In this document: positions 1-12,200 of the stretch, piece by piece
Position numbering within the stretch: position 1 is the first letter of the stretch
Layout of the letters: the number at the start of each line of letters is the position of its first letter
Source of the DNA: Lasiosphaeria ovina
Lineage: Eukaryota > Ascomycota > Sordariomycetes > Sordariales > Lasiosphaeriaceae
Length of the DNA stretch: 64,000 nt
NCBI GenBank assembly: GCA_033439765.1
Contig: JAULSN010000001.1
Span: 8,680,001-8,744,000, forward strand
Direction of reading: 5' to 3'
Notes under the pieces: generated by a model
What the model saw: the letters and a program-made list of their open reading frames with translations, nothing else
Told to the model about the DNA's origin: nothing
The model's database searches: none
Made by a program: the position numbers and the translations under genes

Positions 1-118
1 AACCATAATATCTGTGAATACATGCGCTGAACACTTCCGAGTCTATTCCAACCTCGTACAAGACCAAGCCATCCGCCCCACTCGCCAACCAACACAATAC
101 ACCGCCAACAGCGGCATG

Positions 119-1335
119 TCAGAACAGATTCGGAAAGAACTTGGGCGTGTTCCGCTTCCAGTCCTGGTAGTCCTTGCGGCCGCCGTAGAGGCGGTCGTAC
201 TTGTTCTCGCTCAGGGGCACGCCGCTGACCTTGAGCAGCAGAAACGTGACAAAGGCCGGGCTGACATAGCACAGCGACAGCGCGACGGCAGGGCTCAGGC
301 CGCCCAGCGCGGCCTGTACGGGGCGGGCGAGAAGCACACCCGCCGAGGCCGTCGCCAGGCCGAGCCACAGCGTCGACTCGCCAAAGTAGTTCGGGTGTCG
401 GCTGTTGGACCAAAAGGGGGCCGCCGTCAGTCCATGTGCGGGACGAGATGCCAATGGGGGCTGGTAGTAGAGGAGGACATCGCGGCGGGAAGGTGATATA
501 AAAGGGGATAACCAGAACGAAACAAAAAAAAACAAAAAAAAAAAACACACCTCTTGCTCCACAGCCCCTTGGTCAGAAACTGCTCGTCGTGCAGCTTGGC
601 GCGCTTCTCGCGAGTCCACCTGGATTTCTGGCGGTCGGCGACGACCTCGAACGCGATGCCGCCGAGATACAGCGACAGGCCGAGCAGGTCCGTGAGCCTG
701 AGCCTCGCGCCGCCGGCCAGCGCGGCGGCCGGCACCGAGTTGACGGCCATTACGGGCATCAGGCTCAGCGACACCCACGTGGCCTGCGCCACGAAGGCGA
801 CACAGAACTTGGACGGCGTCTTCTTGATCTCGTCGAAGCGCGAATCCTTGCCCTCCTGCAGGACGCGCTGGAACAAGTAGGATCCCACTGTTGGGTGTGG
901 GGTGCGAAACGCGGCCGTCAGCGAGGTCCCTGATGCGTCCGGCCTAGTTCCTAGCCTCAAGGTTCATTTTAACTCACGTCTAGTGGCCCAGATGACGACG
1001 GCGCCGCTCAGGACAACCTGCCGCCAATCGAAGCCATGTGGCTCCCCGGCTCCTTTAAAGGGGCCAAGCAAGCTGGGGAGCGCGACAGCTTTCGAAGACG
1101 ACGACAGCGGCGCTGCGTAGCGCGCCCGCAGAGCAGGGAGGTACAGGCTCAGGGCCGTGACGGCGACGAAGCTCAGCGCGCCCGAGAAGTCGTAGAAGCG
1201 GTCGGACTGGGCGGCGATGGACGGGATGGCAAAGGCCGTCTGGATGGCGAAGGCGGCCGACACGCTGGGCACGAGTGTCCGCAGTAGCGGGTTATTGAAG
1301 TTGGTCAGGCCGAGGAGCCTGTTGACGAACGCCAT
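119..1335 (-). CDS. DUF1295 / steroid-5-alpha-reductase-like membrane protein
   Basis: Integral membrane protein of the DUF1295 family, which is related to steroid 5-alpha reductases and isoprenylcysteine methyltransferases; the substrate is unknown. Three exons fit: 1335-978, 887-551 and 401-119, giving 325 residues. The first donor is GTGAGT and the first acceptor reads CCAACAG. The second intron (550-402) has a GTGTGT donor and an AACAG acceptor, and joins WSK directly to SRHPNYFGE (residues about 232-240), the family hallmark. The C-terminal DYQDWKRNTPKFFP motif is also typical. Several hydrophobic segments are visible, including those around AFAIQTAFAIPSIAA and AVALSLCYVSPAFVTFLLL. The start is the first ATG of the long upstream exon. 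The P450 gene lies upstream on the same strand. Family call is firm; the enzymatic role is inference. Confidence 0.88.
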
Positions 1336-1819
1336 GGTCCGTCCTCCCAGTCTTGTCTTGCTGGATCAACAATGCGATTGAAGAGTCTGTTTCCAAAAAT
1401 GTGCTCAGGCTGTTGGCGTGATCCACGCACGTTCATCCAATGCTATCCAATTTCACCTCCGACTAAATTGCTCACTCTTGTAGAGTACACCGAGAATACC
1501 GCAGCTACCTTGGAATATGTATATGTATATGGATTCGAGATAAATGAGATTGGGGCGATTACGAGGGAGCAGTTTGTTCGTCCCAGGTTGGATTCGGGGC
1601 TCTTTGTGGGTCAGTTGTGTCTTGGATGGGCAGTGACGACACGACATTCCGAAGAAGGGAGGGGGCACTCGAGCCCCGATCCCAGACGGTCTATTCTGAT
1701 CACTGTTGCGTCAACTTGAAACTATGGATCGAGGAGAAGCGAGGGAGGGGAAAGCAGCTTTGTGTTGCATTGGCCCAATACAAGGATCGAACCCTAACCC
1801 TTGTTATTGGACTCGTCTA
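1336..1819. other. intergenic between DUF1295 gene and P450
   Basis: This stretch is the promoter of the DUF1295 gene and the 3' region of the P450. A (TATATG)-like AT-rich stretch lies near 1517-1535. No gene is supported; the ORFs crossing it show no family-like sequence. Confidence 0.5.
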
Positions 1820-3592
1820 TTATTGCGTCTCGAGAGACAAGCCTCGCGCTCTTGATGCAACCTCGACCCTGACAGGCAACCCGTCCTTCATGGGCATGGT
1901 CAAGCTGGTCTTGCTGACCCTCTCGTTCTGGTCCACCGGAGTAAAGTCAAACAGCCACGCCATAGTCGGTATGACCTGGACGGCAATGGCCTCTGCCATC
2001 TTCTTGCCAAGGCAGGCCCTAGCCCCGCCGTAAAAGACGGGGAACTCGGTCGAGCTTTTAGAGACGAGCTTCCCATGCTCCAAGAACCGCTCAGGCCTGA
2101 ACTCGTCGGCGTCGTCACCCCAGGTGACCTTGGACCGGTGCATTGCCCACAGACACCAGACGAGGACTGAGTGCTTGGGCAAAAACGTCCCGTCCGGCAG
2201 CGCCACGTCCTCCATGCACTGCCTGATCTCAAAGGGAATCGGCGGATATAGGCGCAGGGCCTCGTAGAAGACGGCCATGGAGTATGGCATGGAAACGGGG
2301 GTAAACAGGGTCGAGTCGAAGCGTTCCTGCGCTGGCGACAGGCTCTGTTCTCCGAATAGTCGCTGGACTTCTTGGCGCACCTTGTCCGCGACGTCCCGGT
2401 GCCTCATCAAGAGGTAGAAAGTCCACGTCAGGGCCTGGCCTGTGGTGTCTCTGCCAGCAGAGAGGTAGGTCAGGGCAGCATCGGCGACCATTTGCTCGTC
2501 TCCAATGGCGTCGAGGAGCGACTGGATAAGACTGCCAGAGATTTGGTCGAGCTTTCTCTCTCCATCATCCTGCTCTACCTCGCATTTCTCATCTTTCTGG
2601 CCTTGCCGGTCATGGACTGCCTTCGCGACTATACGCCCCCCAAAGTCTTTGACGATCGAGATGGACTCTCGGAGCTTGGACCCAAAGAATAATTCCGTGA
2701 TGAACCAGAGAGGGTTCTGGAAGCGCTCAGCAGTTCCACCGGAGGCAAAGTCAAAGGCCCTGCCGAATTCATCGTCGGCATGCATTTCCATCTGTGAGAT
2801 AGGTAGGTAGTTCAGTAATGCGGCTGACAACTGGTAAGCAGACAACTGAAGACGTGGCGGCTTACGTTGTAAGCCATGCGACCCATCAGCTTGGTTGTGA
2901 TCTCATGGAAGACATGTTGCAGATCGACGACCTCTTCGCCGATAGTTGCCTTGATCTCGTCGACACTCTCGAACAGATACTGAGGGAGAGCGACTTCGGT
3001 GAGGACCCGAAGATTGGCTGTGTTGAGAAAGGCCAAGCCCGCCTTTCTCTGCAGCTTCCACAACTCGCCATCGGCATTGATGATTCCGTTACCTGCAAGG
3101 TTATCTACGCATTAGCCACACGAAGCAACGGAGTACCGGCATGGGTAGCTGCTAACCAAAGAGGTCCCAAGATCGGCCCTTGACAAAGTTCCCCTTTGTG
3201 AAGACGCCTTCATGCTTGAAGACGAACTCGAGATTCCGGGGGTCGTGAATGAGAACGCCGGGAGGCAACGTGGGCACGGTGAGTGCAACCGTCTCGTAGC
3301 CAAACTGGCGCTGACACTTGTCAAACCAGCCGAACAGCTTCCACCGGGACTGGAGGAACTTGATGCCATTGCCGACGAGCGGCAGAGTGTCGGGGGGTTT
3401 TCTGTCGGTGTCACGACTTGTCAGACCCGCGAATAGTGAAGATGCTGCGGGAGAGGCAGCTAATGCAGCCGATTACCTCAGAGCCCTGCCATCGCTTGCG
3501 ACTATAGTCCTTGTGGTCCACCGGGAGCGCACGAGAAGCGCAAGCACGGCGGCGCACAAGACGTATTGCGCCCAGCCAAGGAGAAGGCCCAT
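1820..3592 (-). CDS. cytochrome P450, CYP52-like (alkane/fatty-acid hydroxylase type)
   Basis: Haem-thiolate monooxygenase, probably anchored in the ER and acting on fatty acid or alkane-like substrates (inferred from resemblance to the CYP52 group). Four exons: 3592-3477, 3401-3157, 3092-2866 and 2791-1820, phases consistent, 519 residues. The N-terminus MGLLLGWAQYVLCAAVLALLV is a membrane anchor, followed by the proline hinge KPPDTLPLVGNG. The I-helix AGRDTT (about 308-313), the K-helix EALR (about 373-376), FRPERF, and the haem loop FYGGARACLG with its cysteine near residue 456 are all intact. The donors are GTAATC, GTTAGC and GTAAGC. An in-frame ATG at 3655 would add 21 residues; 3592 is preferred because it puts the anchor at the N-terminus. 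It is divergent from the methyltransferase-like gene. Confidence 0.93.
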
Positions 3593-3655
3593 GGCACCCT
3601 CCGTCCGGGTGTTACAAATGGGCGGAGAGACGGTGCTGCGTTGATTGGCGATCAC

Positions 3656-4362
3656 AAATCATGAAAATGCAGAAGGAATCGGATCAATAATCCATGCTCT
3701 GCGGTGCATGTAGACGAGAAAATATCAATCAAAGAAGCAGAAAGATAGCACGCTGGCGGTGTATAAGTCTTGGAGAAGTTCTGCTTCCGCGCATTCGGTA
3801 CGGAGTAGGTGAATGGGATGGAATGCGGTCATGGACTTGACGGAAACGAGCTCTTCCGCCATTGCTGGACGGATACTAAGGTACTGACTGCGCTTGGCAA
3901 ACCCGCCCGGATTACAACGTACGGTATGTACTCCGTGCGGTTGCCCACAAAATGTTGCTCCGACCTGGAAGCAGCTGAATGCGGGAACGCACAGGCATCG
4001 AGTTTGCAAAGCGTAAATACAGGGGTCAACCATTGAAGCCCTGAAACGATTTCCCCACCCTGTTCGCGACACTGAGACGTCATACCTAACTCGAGACGCA
4101 GCCTAGAACAAAACCGAGAGCTTCCCCTACCTTACCTTGGGTCCCGTCTCCAATTGACGAATGAGGCTTCTCTCCAGCTCGACGTGGTTTCCAGACAACG
4201 CCACTGCGCGCAAATTAACCTCCTCGTGTTCGCCGCAATACGCCCAGCGAAGCACGAAATACTTTAGCCTCCCTACCTAAGATCCTTAGGTCTAGGACTA
4301 GCTGGAGAGCTACGACGCCATTGACCTCTTTAAACCCCGGCCCATCCATCCAGTCCGAAGCG
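3656..4362. promoter_or_regulatory. divergent promoter region, P450 / methyltransferase-like gene
   Basis: About 0.7 kb separates two divergent starts and should hold both promoters. It contains a perfect inverted repeat at 4276-4290 (CCTAAG-ATC-CTTAGG). No coding gene is supported here. Confidence 0.45.
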
Positions 4363-5584
4363 ATGGCGCCTCTCCTCCCCCGCATGCATCTCTTCGAGAT
4401 CGACGACCAGACCTGGTGAGCCGGCTCTGCTTCTGGCACGCCCGTACCTGACGGCCATGGCTGCAGATCCTAACACGGTCTGCCTACTGCGACTGCTAGG
4501 TTCCCAAGCTTCCTTCGAGCTCGCGTCCAGGCGGCGCTGACCTTGGCCTGGACGACCCACGTGAGCTACCACATGCCTGTCCATCGGAACCGTCGCACGA
4601 AAGCGGGCCAAAACTACACAATATCTGACTGCCACTACCCACCAGGTTCCAATTCTCCAGCGGAGCTCCCCAGCCCACTTTGTCGCGAAGCTGCTCTACA
4701 GCAACCTCAAGGCGACGGTGCGCGACTATGTCTTCATCGACTTTTGCGCCGGCGGCGGCGGGCCGACGCCCTCGATTGAGAAGCACCTCAACGCAGCGCT
4801 CGGCTGCTCGCCGGCGCCGACCCCCGCGGCCCCCGTCCCGAACGGCGTGTCGGCCTCGTCGTCCCCGTCCCCGCCGCACCCGAGCTACGCCGCGGTCGCG
4901 GCAGCCGAGGCACCCGTGCGCTTCGTGCTGACGGACCTGCACCCGCACGTCGACGACTGGGAGAAGGCAGCGGCGCTCAGCCCCAACGTCACGTTCGAGG
5001 CCGGGTCCGTCGACGCGGCCCACGCCCCCGCCGAACTCGTCGGCCGCTACAAGGCCGAGGGCAAGAAGGTGTTCCGCCTCTTCAACCTAGCCTTCCACCA
5101 CTTTGACGACCCGCTGGCCAAGGCGATCCTCAAGAACACGGTCGAGACGAGCGACGGGTTCGGGTGCGTCTCCTTTCCTCTCTCCTCTATCTTCTTCCCT
5201 TTTCGCATGCCTAGCCTAACCCCACTTTTTGCATATACGTATAGAATATTCGAGCTCCAAGACCGCAACCTGCTCGGCTTCCTGACGTGCTGCCTGTTCG
5301 GGCTCGGGGTGCTGGTCTTGGCGCCGTACTACGCGCTGGTGTGGCGGTCGCCGGCGACGCTCTTCTTCACGTACCTGGTGCCCATCCTGCCGTTCGTGCT
5401 CGTCTTCGACGGCTGGATGTCAGCACTGCGCACGCGCACGCCCGACGAGGTCGAGGCGCTGCTGCGCACGTGCGGCGCCGCGGGCGGCGACGCCGAGCTG
5501 GCCCGCTGGGAGGTGCGCTCCGGCCGCGAGTCCTTCATGTGGCCCGTCGGCTCGCTCAACTGGATCATTTGCGTGCGGAGGTAG
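4363..5584 (+). CDS. methyltransferase-like protein with C-terminal membrane segments
   Basis: Four exons: 4363-4415, 4500-4560, 4646-5163 and 5245-5584, giving 323 residues. Phases agree at each junction (TG|G for Trp, a phase-0 join into VPILQ, and GG|A for Gly). Residues about 62-80 (RDYVFIDFCAGGGGPTPSIE) resemble the glycine-rich SAM-binding motif I of class I methyltransferases. The acidic FVLTDLHPHVDDW and the later NVTFEAGSVDA fit motif II and III positions. FNLAFHHFDDPLAKAIL is where a post-I/IV motif would lie. Two hydrophobic helices follow (about 220-242 and 249-269), before a soluble tail. A SAM methyltransferase fold tied to a membrane is inference; catalysis and substrate are unknown. 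The second and third introns use GTGAGC and GTGCGT donors. Confidence 0.85.
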
Positions 5585-6603
5585 CAGGCGGCGGTGGTGC
5601 TGCAGCAATGGTTGTGCAAGGTACGCAGTTTAGAGCGATCGAGGCATGATGAATATTAGCGAGACTAAGTCAAAATATTGCGCATGGGAATGGGCATGAC
5701 GGTTGGCTGCAAATAAAAGGCGTCGAATGGGGCGGTGTAGAGCGTCAAACGCAAGTCATCTTACCCGGCATAGAAAAATTGTACAAAGACATAAGATCAG
5801 GGAGTAACCTGCCAGAACTATGTTGCTCATATGTAGATGTCCATCAACGATGCGTTATAATACCAAGTAGCAAAAGCATCCATATAGTCTTGTCTGGTGA
5901 GATGAGACAGGGCGAAGAGTTCTCAAAGTACCAAAACCTCAAGGTTCGATTCACAGAGGGACAACACGGCACGGCACAGCATTACTGAAATGCTGTCTCT
6001 TCTCATTCAACCCCGGGGGAACTAGACTAGACTACTTGCAACATGATGCAAACCCCCCGTCGCCGATCAACCTCGGGTTATTTTTGCTTCCCCAATAATG
6101 GGCCCAATGATGGGCGCCATTCCCATGTTATCACCCATAATCCCATGCGCACGCACAATCTTCGACTGTTCGAAGACATACTGACTGACTGACTGACTGA
6201 CTGACAGGGCAAACGATCCTATCTCTAGAATAAGGGCCACACACCCACTACACTGTGGAGCGTTCATGAATGACGAGTAAAGAGAAAGAGAAGAAAAAGG
6301 AAATTGAAAAAAGAATTATATCTAGACAGACACACAATAACAAGAAGGAAGTAAAAGACTTAAAAAAAAAAAAAAAAAAAAAAAAAAACTAGAGGCAATG
6401 CGTGCAATGCTAATTCGCAGCACGACGTGTCTTCAAAGAAAAGGGGGTGATTTCATCTTTCGTCGAGCCTTTCATCTGCCAGAGTAACAACTTCGGCAGA
6501 GAGCACAATCGGGATTGGATCATAGCGCATTATTTCTCTTTTCTCTTATCATTAGAAAAAGAGAAAAGCCGGAAATGATTCGTTGTGGGGTCGTGCCGTG
6601 GCT
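5585..6603. other. convergent 3' intergenic region
   Basis: This is the shared 3' side of the methyltransferase-like gene and PEPCK. It carries a (TGAC)n tetranucleotide run near 6178-6206 and a 27-base A tract at 6362-6388. No gene is supported. Confidence 0.5.
6362..6388 (+). repeat. poly(A) tract, 27 bases
   Basis: Uninterrupted A run about 215 bp past the PEPCK stop codon. It is probably a simple sequence repeat and its length may be unreliable in the assembly. Confidence 0.9.
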
Positions 6604-9255
6604 TTATACGACGGGGCCGGCCTTGATGACGTCCTCGGTGGCCTCGCTCGAGTACTTCTTGAAGTTCTCGAGGAAGAGGGAGCCGAGCTTGGTGACCTCC
6701 TTGTTGAAGCTGTCGCTGCCGGCGGTCCAGGCCTTCTTCGGGTTGAGGAGCTCGGCGGGCACGTTGGGGCAGGTCTGGGGCACCGAGAGGTTGAAGACCT
6801 CGTAGTTCTCGTACTCGACCTTGGCCAGCTCGCCGCTGTGGATGGCGTCGAGGATGGCGCGCGTGTACTTGAGCGGGCAGCGCTTGCCGCCGTGGGCGAA
6901 GCCGGCGCCGACCCAGCCCGTGTTAAGCAGCCACGCGTTGGTGTTGTGGTTCTCCATCTTGTCGGCGAGCATCTTGGCGTAGCGCATGGGGTGCAGCGCG
7001 AGGAAGGGCTGGGCGAAGCACGACGAGAAGGTGGCCTGGGGCTCCAGGATGCCGTCCTCGGTGCCGGCCATCTTGGAGGTGTAGCCGCTGATGAAGTGGA
7101 ACATGGTCTGGGCGCTGTTCAGCTTGGAGATGGGCGGCAGCACACCCCTGGCGTCGCAGGTGAGCAGGATTATGTTGGACGGGTGGTTGGGCGAGAGACA
7201 CGGGATCTTGGCGTTGCTGATGTACTCGATCGGGTACGCGCACCGCGTGTTCTCGGTCAGCGTGGAGTCGTCGTAGTCGACATCGCGCGTGTCCTGGTCG
7301 AAGACGACGTTCTCAAGGACCGAGCCGTAGCGGATGGCGCCAAAGATATCAGGCTCCTTCTCGGCCGACAGGCCAATGGTCTTGGCATAGCAGCCGCCCT
7401 CAATGTTGAAGACGCCACGGTCGCTCCAGCAGTGCTCGTCGTCACCGATGAGGCGGCGGTTGGGGTCAGCCGACAGGGTGGTCTTGCCGGTTCCTGACAG
7501 GCCGAAGAAGAGGGTTACGTCGCCGTCCTGTCCCTCGTTCGCGGACGAGTGCAGGGTCAGGATGTTGTGCTTGATGGGGCCCTCGTAGAACATGACAGTG
7601 AAGACACCCTTCTTCATCTCGCCGGCATACTCGGTGCCGAGGATGACCATCTCCTTCTCGGCGAAGTTGATGGCGACCGACGTGCCCGAGGTCATGCTCT
7701 CGGTGAAGCGGTTAGCAGGGAAGGAGCCGGCATTGTAGATGGTGTAGTCGGGGTGGAAGTGCTCGAGCTCCTCACGGGGCGGGCGGATGAGCATGTTGCG
7801 CATGAAGAGGGCATGGTAGGCGCGGGCGCAGACGACGCGCACGCGAATGCGGTACTTCTCGTCCCATCCCGCGTAGCCGTCGACGACGTAGATGCGATTC
7901 CGCGTGTTGAGGTAGTCAATGGCGCGCTCGCGGTTGATTTTCCACACCTGTGACGGACCACGTTGTTAGCATCTGAACTGGAACAGAACACGCATTGCAT
8001 CTGCATTTGCGTCTGCGCCTGCATTTGCTTTGCAGCAAAACAGCGTGACAGGGGTTCCACGCCACCCCATGGTGAAGCCGTTTTTCTCTAATTGGTGCGG
8101 GGGAGGCTCCCGCTTGCGGCGTGTGGTCGGATCTCGGGAGCGGGGTGCATGGCTTGGGACGAGGGGCTTGCAGCCATGACGAAAGCGACAGGGGTGCTGC
8201 AGATGGCGAGGGGGAGGGGAGAGACAGCTGCACGACGACCCAAGAATGACGAGCGCCTGCCATCACCGACTGCGCAGCGAGATGCCGCACGTGCATTATT
8301 GCCAGGGCGATCCCAAAGCCGAGGCAGCACAAGATTCATGACGTTTGTGCAGTTGGACTGCGCCTTTTACCGAGTTGCGAGGGGGGCGCGCAGGGCAAGA
8401 GCACCCCGTGTCCATGGCCTGGTGACACTCGGCTGAGAGGGTTTGCGGAGCAGCATTTCACAGCCCAGTCGGCGGGCGGAAACGGCAGGCGAAAACGGCA
8501 TGCGGACCGGCCGAGTGGAAAATATAACCAGAAATAAATAAAATAAAAATGTCTTACCTCGGGAGTCATCGGCTTGTTCACAGGGCCCCACCTAGTAGCA
8601 GCAAAACACGGTTAGCATCAATTGAGAGCACCTGACAAAAGCGGAATGTGTTTCACCCCGGACTGCCAATGGGCAGTGGGAATGGGATGGACGGAACAAA
8701 AGCCGTCTGTGCAACCAGCAGCCAACAACACAAAGACATACCAAATATCGTTTTCGGACGTCGGCTCCTTGACGACACGCTTGTCTAGCGGCGACCGCCC
8801 GGTCTTCTTGCCCGAGAACGCGGTCAAGGCGCCGCTCGATGTGATGGCCGTGCCCGTCTCGTACACCAATGCGTCCTCGTAGAGGGCCGCCACTGAGGGG
8901 TTGGGAATCTAGAGCAGGTAGGCAAGCCCGGTCAGCGCTGCCGAATGTGAATGCCACTGGTGCGCGAGTTCTGACTCACGATAGCGACTCTGTCATAGTC
9001 GATGTGGGCCTTCTCGTGGAGCTCCTCCTCTGTAGCCTACTTGTTAGACACACACTAGAATACGGGGTGCTGCACGGCACGACCGGGATGGCCGGCTTGG
9101 CGTACCTAGCTCAGTGTGTTCATGTTGGGGCCTGGAGGGAGAACATTGTCAGCACAAGATCTGAAGATCTGGCGAGAACAGAACTGTGATTCAAATTCAG
9201 ACTTACTGGACACCGCTCGGGTGGAGGCCGGTTTTGTTGACAGTATTGGAAATCA
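6604..9255 (-). CDS. phosphoenolpyruvate carboxykinase (ATP)
   Basis: Cytosolic gluconeogenic enzyme converting oxaloacetate and ATP to PEP, CO2 and ADP; orthologue of fungal acuF/acu-6/PCK1. Supported exons: 9255-9207, 9131-9106, 9029-8980, 8908-8742, 8591-8558 and 7947-6604. Joined, they read [16 protein letters not shown], then [40 protein letters not shown] and [14 protein letters not shown], then the long catalytic exon. That exon has the P-loop [33 protein letters not shown] and the C-terminus VIKAGPVV. The first supported exon begins with TG and needs one base from upstream. An A before a GTCTAC donor at 9469 would make a split ATG and a protein of 556 residues, the usual family size. 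Alternatively, a GTATAC donor would add about 90 residues starting at an ATG near 9577. The intron at 7948-8557 is 610 nt, long for this genome. Confidence 0.95.
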
Positions 9256-12200
9256 CTAATACGGGGTGTTAGTGAGATGGCCCATACTGGAAGCTGCGAG
9301 AGTATACCGGAAGTCGGCCGAGAGAGAGGGAAACGATGGGGGCAGAGAGAGCAGGAGCGGCAAAGACAGGCGTAGACATGGCAGGCGCGGCCCGGAGAAG
9401 GGCATGGCACGGCGTGACTGGAAGAGGGTGATGGTAAGGGAGAGAGAGAGGCAGAGGGGAAGGTAGACTTGCTTTTGCGAAAGTTTGTGGGGTGTTCAGA
9501 AGAGAGTTGCTGCGAGCGGGGTCCTTTGACAGAGGGATCAATGTAGGGAGAAGCGGTTCTGGCAACGGGGTCCTTCATGGTTCTTAAAGTTTTTTTGTTC
9601 TGCGGCGCGAGGCCAGTTAAGTTTGGGCTGTTGGTCAACAACGAGGGATGCGGGACAAGGCCGGGAGGTCGACGCGCTGCGGACTCGAAGACAAGCAAGG
9701 TGGAATCCACTTGCTGCGCTGCAGGGTTGACAAGCGTTGCGGATGGAGAACTGGGGTCCGGGTAGTGCTTGATAAGGGAAAAGTCGTCCAGACTCCAGAC
9801 GGGCCAAGCGGCCAGGAGACCATCGTATATATGGCCGTGGGGCCTAGAATGCACACACACCCAATGCCTGCGCGTGACGCCAGCCGAGCATTCCACTCCT
9901 GAGGTGGCTATTCCATTTCAAGTTCCTTGCTGGCGATGCCCGGAACGGAACTAGGCAGGTGAAGTGGGACCGACTGCCACTGGCCCGGGCGGCTTACAAG
10001 TGGGCGCTGGCCCGGCCTCCAGCTGCCAACTGATTGGACCCCTTGGCCCACGAATTGTTTCCGGAGCTGGCTCGACACACCCCTGTCACCTTCTCCCGCG
10101 AGTCTGGCCGGCCGTGGCGATAGCTGCCTGCCTACCAAGGTAAGGTTGGATCTGGCGCACTGTATCTGACTTTCTGGCCTGGAACCGGCACCCGGTCATG
10201 TTCGTTCAAACTGCACTAACACAACCAACGCCGACCTACGGAGCTAAACCGTTTGTCGCCGTCGAATTGGAGGCCCTAGACGGTGTGCACGATTGCGTGG
10301 TACAAGTCAGTGGCTTCTAGGTTATCATTCACTGTCTGACCTGCAGCTCTCTGCACACACCGTGCCAATAAGGACCACAACCAGGACTGTCGTAGGCATG
10401 TAGCCGGTGCAAAGACCGCCTTTATTTCTGATCGGGCTACAATTGGAGGTCAATTGGTTCCTGAGGTCGCCAGCTGCTTTCCCGCTTCCCGCTCCCGTTC
10501 TTTCCATTTTGGTTAATCCTAGGTAGGTACAGTATGTACCAGTAGATCAGCCCTGCCCTGTACAGTGAGTCAGTAAGTGCTGCACACGTTGGCTCCGAAA
10601 CTCGGCAGACGCGTGGGATTTTTTTCAGTGTGCGTTGTTGTGTTCAGGTACAATGGTACACACAATGTTTCTGTCTACTATCTGTCTGCCTGCATATCCA
10701 ATTGAGTTTGCGTCTCTTGAACCTCAAGTTAGAGGTAGGTACCTGCCACTGTTCACGGCAAGCAAATGCAATGCTCTCGGAAGAGTCCGGGGAGGCGCGA
10801 AACTCGAGTGTTGGTTTCAGTCTGGCTTCCAGAATTGCACGGTCTGTAGTTCGGGTCTGGGGCGTCAGGGGAAATGGACCCATCAGGAGGAATCCATGCC
10901 AGCCGCCTGGGAAAAGAGGCTGAGCGGCCCCGTGTGGATCGTGGTTGGGCACATGACGGCCCTCTCCAAAACTGCCTCCCGTATGGCCCTTCGTCATGGA
11001 AAAGATTTCTATTTTTGATCTTAGCGTCGGGGTTTATACATGTCGAGTCAATAGAAGCAGCCTCTGAAGCGGCCTTTCAGAGGTGCCTTTTGCCTGATGC
11101 TGTGCCGGTATTGACGCCGGGATACACGTGCAGGTAGAGAGTGCCCCCGTCTGCCTGTCTGACCAGGAAGCATCGAAGCAGGGCTGGGCGGTTCGAACTG
11201 CCCGAGGGGCGGCTCTCCACGCGGCAACTCGCCGGTGAGCCACGCGCGGCCGGAACGAGGTCTTCTTTACTCGCTAGCCCGCCAAGCTAGCACCGCATTT
11301 CAGCTTAAACTCTCCTTGGTGACAACCTGGGGCTTGGTAAATGCCCAGGCTTGGCAACCTGGATCTCCCGGGTTCGTTCTGAAAGTGTGGCATCCAGACA
11401 GGAAAAGTTTACCCCGCAGTTGTTGGTGGAAAACTTCTCCCCAGCGGGTGACGGGGCTCTGATCGTCGCCAAGCCAAGAATGACGGGGGCCGCCAGCAGT
11501 TAACCTTAGAACCCCACCAACTTCCAAACTGGACGTGAGAACGACAAAAAACCAAGACTTGTAGCATCAACCTATGGATGGAATGCAGCATTCACGAACC
11601 CGTCCCAACTTCGAGACGCAGCACCAACCGCTACCAACATATCGAAGCCTCGGCTTCTTATCTCTCTGCATGAGGACGTTGCAGACATCAATTTGCAAGT
11701 GCAGTTGAACACTGTGCGCAGCCTGAAACCACGCCTCCCCACTACCTTGGCTAAGTGGCCTCGGGTGTCACGTCATAGGCCAGCACATCGGCAATCCCAT
11801 GTAAAAGAGCAAACCCCTGTCCCGACTTTGCCCGAGCCTTGGGGCTTTACACATGCTTTCCAGGGCAGTTTTCTTATTATTATTTTGAAATGCTACACTA
11901 TTGCAAAGGAGCTGAGAAAGAAACGCTACAACCGGGGCCAATCCCGAGACGAAACAGGTCGACGGATTGCAAGACCGCTTGGCGGGGGCCGGCCCACTGG
12001 CTCGGCAAGTGGTTCCTAGGGTTGTTCCCTTGCCTTCTTTACGTAACCCAGCAGGAACGTGACCCGGGGTAGCCCGAGGACTGGAGTCTGGAATGACATG
12101 TGATTTTTGCTTGCTCCTGATTGGGCAGGTAGGGCGGCCAAACGAGAAACGTGGATGGATTGCTTTGCGCTTTTAAGGCGGCAAATGAGACCGAACCACG

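Noticed and set aside
1770..1830. tRNA-like T-arm on the minus strand (GGTTCGATCCTTG)
   Set aside because: The T stem does not pair properly and no acceptor, D or anticodon arms can be built around it; it is the 3' flank of the P450.
6583..7497. Plus-strand ORF of 304 codons opposite PEPCK
   Set aside because: Val/Gly-rich antisense shadow of the PEPCK catalytic exon.
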